17,827 nt of DNA from DTPS01 sp049591295. GTDB taxonomy: Bacteria; Acidobacteriota; UBA4820; DSQY01. The notes below the pieces were generated by a model. It was not told where the DNA came from. It did no database searches and was given only the letters and a program-made list of their open reading frames with translations. The position numbers were made by a program, and so were the translations under genes. Position 1 is the stretch's first letter. Every line of letters begins with the position of its first letter. The DNA is taken from the NCBI GenBank assembly GCA_049591295.1, contig JBAWEQ010000069.1:1-17827 (forward strand). Reading direction: 5' to 3'. Below are positions 12,919 through 17,827 of the stretch, in pieces.

Positions 12919-14184
12919 ATGGCGAAGGAACGGGCATTGCTCGTCGGATTGGTCCTGCAAAACGTGCCTTTGCACCGGGTGGAGGAGTACCTGGATGAAC
13001 TGGCCTCACTGGTGGATACGGCCGGCGGGCTGGTCGTGCGGCGAGAGGTCCAGTCGCGGGAGCATCCCGATCCCGCCACCTTCGTCGGGCGCGGTAAGGC
13101 AGAGGAGCTGGGAGGGCTCTGCGCTACCGAGGGGATCAATCTCGTGGTATTCGACGACGATCTAACGCCCGCGCAGGTCCGAAACCTGGAGAAGGCCGTG
13201 GGCGTCAGGGTGACGGACAGGACGGGCGTCATTCTGGACATCTTCGCCCGCCGAGCGCGGACTCGCGAGGCCAAAACCCAGGTGGAGCTCGCTCAGTACA
13301 CCTACCTCCTGCCCCGCCTCACCCGCGCATGGACGCACCTGTCCAGACAGGCCGGAGGTATCGGCACGAGGGGCGTGGGCGAAACGCAGCTCGAAACGGA
13401 CCGGCGGGTGATCCGCCGCCGGATCGCCGTTCTCACTCGCGACCTGCGGCGTATTGCCGATCAGCGCGAGGTCCAGCGAAGGAGCCGCGAAGAGACCTTC
13501 GAGGTGGCCCTGGTGGGCTACACCAACGTGGGCAAGTCCTCTCTCATGAACAGGCTGACGGCGGCGCACGTGACCGTGGAGGACCGCCTCTTCTCCACCC
13601 TGGACACCACCTTCCGGAGGATGCCGTCGGACAGGGCCGGCCTCCCGATCGTGCTCATCGACACCGTGGGTCTCGTGCGCAAGCTGCCGCATCACCTGGT
13701 CGCCTCCTTTCGATCCACCCTGGAGCAGGCGAGCGAGGCGGACCTGATTCTCCACGTGGTGGATGTCAGCCACCCGTCCTTCGAGGAGCAGGCCGTCACC
13801 ACCCTCGAGGTTCTAGCCGACCTTGGGATGGACGATATTCCCGTCCTGACCGTGTTGAACAAGTTGGACTGCACCGGCGAAGGCGTCCTCGCACGCGCAG
13901 GCAGCCTCTACCCGGATTCCGTAGCGGTGTCCGCGACCACCGGGGAGGGCCTCAGTAGATTGCGCGAGGCAGTATCGGCGGCCGCCCGCCGCGCCACGGC
14001 GGGACGGACGCTCTTCGTCCCGTACGAAGCCTGGCCGCAATTCGTCACCTTGCGAACCGGTTACCGCACCCTCAGGGAGCACTACGAAAACGACGGCGTG
14101 ACCGTCGTGCTGCGGGCCGGCGAGGAGGAGGTGGCTGAGCTCGCCACCCGTCTGGGGATCACCGCCGAGGCCCAAGAGACCTAG
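12919..14184 (+). CDS. hflX: HflX ribosome-associated GTPase
   Basis: A 421-residue HflX of the Obg-HflX GTPase group. The N-terminal domain carries FVGRGKAEEL, and the linker has GGIGTRGVGETQLETDRR, diagnostic for HflX. The GTPase motifs are GYTNVGKSS (200-208), the IDTVGLVRKLP region with D248-T-V-G, and N314-K-L-D. HflX splits or rescues stalled ribosomes, especially under heat stress. I choose ATG 12919 because GGAGG lies 5 nt upstream and the protein then starts at the conserved ALLVG region. An in-frame GTG at 12892 would add nine residues. It is transcribed away from the exported-protein gene. I cannot see a clear promoter of its own. Confidence 0.93.
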   Translation: MAKERALLVGLVLQNVPLHRVEEYLDELASLVDTAGGLVVRREVQSREHPDPATFVGRGKAEELGGLCATEGINLVVFDDDLTPAQVRNLEKAVGVRVTDRTGVILDIFARRARTREAKTQVELAQYTYLLPRLTRAWTHLSRQAGGIGTRGVGETQLETDRRVIRRRIAVLTRDLRRIADQREVQRRSREETFEVALVGYTNVGKSSLMNRLTAAHVTVEDRLFSTLDTTFRRMPSDRAGLPIVLIDTVGLVRKLPHHLVASFRSTLEQASEADLILHVVDVSHPSFEEQAVTTLEVLADLGMDDIPVLTVLNKLDCTGEGVLARAGSLYPDSVAVSATTGEGLSRLREAVSAAARRATAGRTLFVPYEAWPQFVTLRTGYRTLREHYENDGVTVVLRAGEEEVAELATRLGITAEAQET

Positions 14185-14213
14185 GTTAGGAACCTCCCCG
14201 CGCCTTCCCAAGA

Positions 14214-14242
14214 TTGCGTTTCAGCAACGGACTTGGTACACT
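14214..14242 (+). promoter_or_regulatory. Candidate promoter for the DUF47/Pit operon
   Basis: TTGCGT (14214-14219, 3 of 6 for the -35), a 17-nt spacer, and TACACT (14237-14242, 4 of 6 for the -10) with a TG upstream giving an extended -10. It is followed by a 60-nt leader to the ATG at 14303 containing ACCTC-GT-GAGGT. Moderate match only. Confidence 0.45.
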
Positions 14243-14302
14243 CGCACCTCGTGAGGTCGGGGGGGGATCTACCCCACATAACGCGACGAGGGAAGGAAAA
14301 CC

Positions 14303-14920
14303 ATGAGATTCTCTCTGGCTCCCCGTGAGGTGCGCTTCTTCGATATGTTCGAAGCATCGGTGGAGGTAGTGCTCAAGGGTGCGCGCCTCTTCAGCGAGAT
14401 GCTACACGACTATACCGATACCCCACAGAAGGCCAAGGCCATCAAGACCGTCGAGCTCGAAGGCGACCAGAACACCCATCAACTGATGGACGCCCTCAAC
14501 CGCTCCTTCATGACGCCCATCGATCGCGACGACATCTGCGCGCTCAACTCGGGCCTGGACGATATCCTCGACTGCGTGGAGGCTCTCGCAAGCCGCATGG
14601 TGCTCTTCAAGATCCAGGAGCCCACACCGGAGATGTGCGAGTTCGCGGACCTCCTGCTTGAGGCGGTGGAGCACCTGGCTGGAGCCGTCCATTCGCTTCG
14701 GAAGATGGACACGCTCATGCTTTACTGCCGCGAGGTAAAGCGACTCGAGAACCTGGGGGACGACCTGAGCCGGAAGGTCATCTCGGACCTCTTCGAAAAG
14801 GAGGGGGATCCGATCCGGATCATCAAGCTCAAGGAGATCTACGGCCGGATGGAATCGGCCATGGACCGTTGCGAGGACGTGGCCAACATCATCGAAACCA
14901 TCTTCGCGAAAAATGGCTAA
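14303..14920 (+). CDS. DUF47 family (PhoU-like) phosphate transport accessory protein
   Basis: A 205-residue all-helical protein of the DUF47/PhoU-related family, commonly encoded directly upstream of Pit-type phosphate transporters. Conserved elements are SVEVVLKGARLF near the N-terminus, VELEGDQNTHQLMDALNRSF, PIDRDDICALNSGLDDILD and the C-terminal KLKEIYGRMESAMDRCEDVANIIE. The acidic helices resemble metal-binding PhoU helices. It probably modulates the adjacent transporter at the inner face of the membrane. AAGGA lies 5 nt before the ATG. The stop overlaps the pit start by 8 nt, so the two are translated together. Confidence 0.92.
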   Translation: MRFSLAPREVRFFDMFEASVEVVLKGARLFSEMLHDYTDTPQKAKAIKTVELEGDQNTHQLMDALNRSFMTPIDRDDICALNSGLDDILDCVEALASRMVLFKIQEPTPEMCEFADLLLEAVEHLAGAVHSLRKMDTLMLYCREVKRLENLGDDLSRKVISDLFEKEGDPIRIIKLKEIYGRMESAMDRCEDVANIIETIFAKNG

Positions 14921-15905
14921 CCCGCTCTGGCTTTTCATCCTCTTCGTCGCCACCGCCCTTTTCTTCGACTACATTAACGGCTTTCACGACACCGCGAACT
15001 CCATCGCCACGACGGTCCTGACGGGCGCCCTCTCCATTCCAAAGGCCCTCATGCTGGCGGCGGCCCTCAATTTCGTGGGCGCCTTCCTCGACAAGGCAGT
15101 CGCCACGACCATCGGAAAGGGCATCGTGGACCCGCATACGGTGACCCTCTCGGTGATCTTCTCCGCCCTTCTCGGAGCCATCGCCTGGAACCTCATCACC
15201 TGGTGGAAGGGACTTCCCTCCTCCTCCTCCCACGCCCTGATAGGCGGCATCGTAGGGGCAGTGGTGGCCCGGTACGGATTCGGCGTCTTCCACCCCAGCG
15301 GCCTGAAGCTCATCATCGCCGCGCTCCTCCTCTCTCCCCTCATGGGCCTGGTCGTGGGGCACCTCTTCATGACCGCCATCGTCTGGATTTTCCGCCACTG
15401 CAGACCCAGTGCCCTGAACCACTATTTCAAGTTCTTCCAGATCCTGTCGGCATCGGCCATGGCCCTGGCCCATGGCGCCAACGATGCCCAGAAAACCATG
15501 GGCCTGATCACCATGGCTCTGGCCAGCGCGGGCTTCCTGCCGAGCTTCGAGGTGCCCCTCTGGGTGGTGGCCTCTTGCGCCGCCGCCATGGCGCTGGGCA
15601 CGGCCGCCGGGGGCTGGCGGATCATCAAGACGGTGGACCGCCAGGTCCTGACCCTTCAGCCCGTCCACGGCTTCGCCGCGGAGACCTCGGCTGCGGGCGT
15701 GATCTTTCTGGCGACGGCTCTCGGTGCGCCCGTCTCCACCACGCATGTCGTCTCGTCGGCCATCATGGGCGTTGGCTCGGCCCAGAGGCTCAGCGGAGTC
15801 CGCTGGAATGTAGTGAAACAGATCGTCTTTGCGTGGATACTCACGCTGCCGATCTCCGCCCTGTTCGCCGGCACAGCCAGCTGGCTCTTCCACTTCATTT
15901 CTTAA
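14913..15905 (+). CDS. Inorganic phosphate transporter, PiT family
   Basis: A 330-residue integral membrane protein with about 9-10 hydrophobic helices. The PiT signature appears twice, as expected for the inverted repeat: GFHDTANSIATTV (23-35) and AHGANDAQKTMG (186-197). Each is paired with a GLPSSSSHALIGG (100-112) or GAPVSTTHVVSSAIMG (271-286) motif. It imports phosphate, probably as a metal-phosphate complex, using the proton or sodium gradient. Length is at the short end of the family, with only a short central loop. It overlaps the DUF47 gene by 8 nt. The 56-nt gap to hypF shows no clear terminator, so read-through into hypF is possible. Confidence 0.94.
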   Translation: MANPLWLFILFVATALFFDYINGFHDTANSIATTVLTGALSIPKALMLAAALNFVGAFLDKAVATTIGKGIVDPHTVTLSVIFSALLGAIAWNLITWWKGLPSSSSHALIGGIVGAVVARYGFGVFHPSGLKLIIAALLLSPLMGLVVGHLFMTAIVWIFRHCRPSALNHYFKFFQILSASAMALAHGANDAQKTMGLITMALASAGFLPSFEVPLWVVASCAAAMALGTAAGGWRIIKTVDRQVLTLQPVHGFAAETSAAGVIFLATALGAPVSTTHVVSSAIMGVGSAQRLSGVRWNVVKQIVFAWILTLPISALFAGTASWLFHFIS

Positions 15906-15961
15906 GCGCGCTTGCCCTCCCACCGACACGGCGGTAGCCTACGGCCACCCCGGGAGGTGGA

Positions 15962-17827
15962 ATGGTTCATCATAAGAAAGAAAACCAGGGCGCCGAAGAG
16001 GGAGAAAGCGGACGGACGCGCCTGCGCATCCGCTGCACCGGCTTCGTGCAGGGGGTGGGGTTCCGCCCGGCCGTGCACCGCCTCGCCACGAGCATGGGAC
16101 TGGCCGGATGGGTCCTGAACGGGCCGGACGGTGTGGTCATCGAGGTTGAAGGCGCACAGGACTCGCCGCGGCGTTTCGCCCAGGCCCTGCCCGCCTCACT
16201 GCCGCCCTTGGCCAGCCTGGAAAGCCTGAGCCTGGAACCGCAGGCTCCCCTGGGAGAAACCTCCTTTGAGGTGAGGGCATCGGAGCTCGGCGCCCGGGGC
16301 AGGGCTCTGGTTCCCCCCGACGCGGCCTTGTGCGCCGATTGCCGTCGGGAGATGGACGAGGCCACCGACCGCCGGTTTCGCTACCCCTTCACCACCTGCA
16401 CCAACTGCGGGCCACGCTTCTCGCTGGTTCGCTCTCTCCCCTATGATCGCGAGCGCACCTCCATGTCGTGCTTCCCTCTCTGCGAGGCCTGCCGGACGGA
16501 GTATGAGAGCCCCTTGGACCGGCGCTTCCACGCCGAACCGGTCTGTTGTCCCGAGTGCGGCCCCGCACTCTGGCTCTGTGCCCCGGACGGAGCCCGGCTG
16601 GCTCTCGGCGCGGAGGCGATGGACGAGGCCCGGCGGGCGCTGGCTCAAGGGTTCATCGTCGCCGTCAAGGGCATGGGCGGGTTCCAGCTCGCGTGCTGCG
16701 CGAGCGACGAACGAGCCGTGGCGGAGCTTCGCGCGCGAAAACATCGGCCGCGCAAACCCTTCGCGGTGATGGTCCGGGACCTGCCTGCGGCCCGAAATCT
16801 GGTCCAGCTCTCGGTGGATGGTGAAGCGCTCATGGCCTCGCCTCGCTCGCCGGTGGTGCTCGCCCCGCGGCGGTCGCCCTCTCCCCTCGCCCCAAACGTT
16901 GCTCCGGGTATCGGCGACCTGGGCCTCCTCCTCCCCACCACGCCGCTTCACGTCGAGCTCTTCCGCGGCGCCGCTTACGACGCGCTGGTCATGACCTCCG
17001 GAAACCTCTCCGAGGAGCCTATCTGTCTGGGAAACCGCGAGGCCCTCGCGCGTCTGTCGGAGTTGGCCGACCTCTTCCTGCTCCACGACCGGGACATCCT
17101 CCGGCGGGTGGACGACTCGGTCGTGCGGCTCTGTGAAGGAGAGGTGGTGATGGTCCGTCGGGCCAGGGGGTACGTACCCGAGCCCCTGGAACTCCCGAAG
17201 CCGGCCGCGGAACCCGTGCTCGCCCTGGGAGGCCATCTTCAGGTGACCGCCTGTCTCGCCGCGGGAGATCGGGCCTTCCTCTCGCAGCATGTCGGAGACC
17301 TCGAAGGTGACGCGGCCAGGGGCTTCTTGGCCGAGGCGGCGCTGGGCCTCGAAGAGTTCCTCGAGGTGCGGGCGCGCCTGCTCGCCGTGGACGAGCATCC
17401 GGATTACCCCAGCGCCTGGAAGGGCGAAGAGATGGCTCGCCAGCGGGGAGGGCGCCTGTTGCGGTTGCAGCACCACCTCGCCCACGCCGCCGCGGTCCTG
17501 GCGGAGAACGGAGTCTTTCCGCAGGGCGAGGACACCGCAGCCGCGTTGATTCTGGACGGGACGGGCTGGGGACCGGATGGTGAGGCGTGGGGGGCCGAAT
17601 GGCTTCTCTTGGAGGGGATGGGACGCTGGCGGCGCCGCCCCGTCTTGTCGAGCGTGCCGCTGGTGGGTGGGGAGCAGGCGGTGCGAGCCCCCTGGCGCGT
17701 GGCGGCGGCGGCCCTGGCCCTTGAGGATGCCGACCTGCTCGCCGCGGATCTCCCCATGATGCGTCTGGTGCCGCGGGCGCTCGCCGCCCAGGTGGGTGGC
17801 CTGGCGAAAGGCCCGTGGCCCATGGCC
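15962..17827 (+). CDS. hypF: HypF carbamoyltransferase, 3' end cut by window
   Basis: The first 622 codons of a [NiFe]-hydrogenase maturation carbamoyltransferase, open to the window edge (family length about 750-770). Domains in order: acylphosphatase (CTGFVQGVGFRPAVHRLA, 25-42); two zinc fingers (C124/C127/C146/C149 and C174/C177/C196/C199); YrdC-like domain with KPFAVM and MTSGNLSEEP; then the Kae1-like domain with DEHPDY, H504-x3-H508 and DGTGWGPDG. HypF makes carbamoyl-AMP and passes carbamoyl to HypE for cyanide ligand synthesis. GGGAGG precedes the ATG by 4 nt. The motif reads HHLAH where many HypF have HHHAH, but the spaced histidines are kept. Partner hyp genes may lie beyond the right edge. 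Confidence 0.95.
   Translation, partial: MVHHKKENQGAEEGESGRTRLRIRCTGFVQGVGFRPAVHRLATSMGLAGWVLNGPDGVVIEVEGAQDSPRRFAQALPASLPPLASLESLSLEPQAPLGETSFEVRASELGARGRALVPPDAALCADCRREMDEATDRRFRYPFTTCTNCGPRFSLVRSLPYDRERTSMSCFPLCEACRTEYESPLDRRFHAEPVCCPECGPALWLCAPDGARLALGAEAMDEARRALAQGFIVAVKGMGGFQLACCASDERAVAELRARKHRPRKPFAVMVRDLPAARNLVQLSVDGEALMASPRSPVVLAPRRSPSPLAPNVAPGIGDLGLLLPTTPLHVELFRGAAYDALVMTSGNLSEEPICLGNREALARLSELADLFLLHDRDILRRVDDSVVRLCEGEVVMVRRARGYVPEPLELPKPAAEPVLALGGHLQVTACLAAGDRAFLSQHVGDLEGDAARGFLAEAALGLEEFLEVRARLLAVDEHPDYPSAWKGEEMARQRGGRLLRLQHHLAHAAAVLAENGVFPQGEDTAAALILDGTGWGPDGEAWGAEWLLLEGMGRWRRRPVLSSVPLVGGEQAVRAPWRVAAAALALEDADLLAADLPMMRLVPRALAAQVGGLAKGPWPMA

Noticed and set aside
12788..13009. 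Upstream extension of the exported protein gene by 74 codons
   Set aside because: It runs through the predicted promoter and the 5' end of hflX. A signal peptide starts cleanly at 12787.
14889..15929. 346-codon open frame on the minus strand, rich in Gly/Glu/His/Arg
   Set aside because: It is antisense to the Pit transporter. Its composition is that of a mirrored membrane protein gene.
16196..17485. 429-codon open frame on the minus strand
   Set aside because: It is antisense to hypF, whose domains and zinc-finger cysteines are intact in the plus frame.
1..17827. tRNA, rRNA, CRISPR arrays, IS elements with transposase, integron sites
   Set aside because: None recognised on either strand. 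The only mobile sequence is the group II intron end.

Overview
This 17.8 kb window is a dense, GC-rich bacterial chromosome segment with no plasmid, phage or CRISPR signals. The gene mix is an MglA-type GTPase with a STAS protein, a regulator-led SUF iron-sulfur operon with a SufU-type scaffold, HypF, and a DUF47/Pit phosphate pair. This fits a Gram-negative-type environmental lineage such as Acidobacteriota, or possibly Myxococcota or Desulfobacterota. That placement is inferred from gene content and composition only. Nearly every same-strand junction is a 4-nt ATGA or GTGA overlap or close to it, so translational coupling is the rule.

Left edge to 1111 (minus strand): a small redox cluster encodes a DUF2892 membrane protein, a 31-aa single-pass membrane ORF that is easy to miss, thioredoxin (trxA) and an FmdB-type zinc ribbon. 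It ends in an 11-bp terminator hairpin. The 5' end of a group II intron starts just past that hairpin and runs off the left edge.

1247-7250 (minus strand): a seven-gene SUF operon in the order rrf2-type regulator, sufC, sufB, sufD, sufU, Rieske ferredoxin, sufS. A near-consensus sigma70-type promoter precedes it, followed by a 29-bp imperfect palindrome that is a good operator candidate. The regulator carries three clustered cysteines like IscR, suggesting Fe-S-dependent autoregulation. SufBCD form the scaffold/ATPase complex, SufS and SufU mobilise sulfur, and the Rieske protein may provide electrons.

7317-10574 (plus strand): a large ChaN/TIKI-like protein with an unassigned C-terminal half, MutY adenine glycosylase, and a short membrane-anchored protein resembling the Coa1 family.

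10683-12834 (minus strand): a three-gene set encoding an exported coiled-coil plus beta-rich protein, a STAS anti-sigma-antagonist-like protein, and an MglA-like GTPase with a C-terminal extension of about 145 residues. Its promoter diverges from hflX.

12919-17827 (plus strand): hflX (ribosome-associated GTPase), a DUF47 (PhoU-like) and Pit phosphate transporter pair with overlapping genes, and the first 622 codons of hypF, which runs off the right edge. HypF implies that the organism makes a [NiFe] hydrogenase encoded elsewhere.

No stretch over 300 bases lacks a gene. I see no tRNA, rRNA, CRISPR array or IS element other than the intron end. No single wholly new system stands out. The best leads are the extended MglA with its STAS and exported partners, the C-terminal half of the ChaN-like protein, the Rieske-containing SUF operon with an unusual SufU, and the terminator-associated intron.
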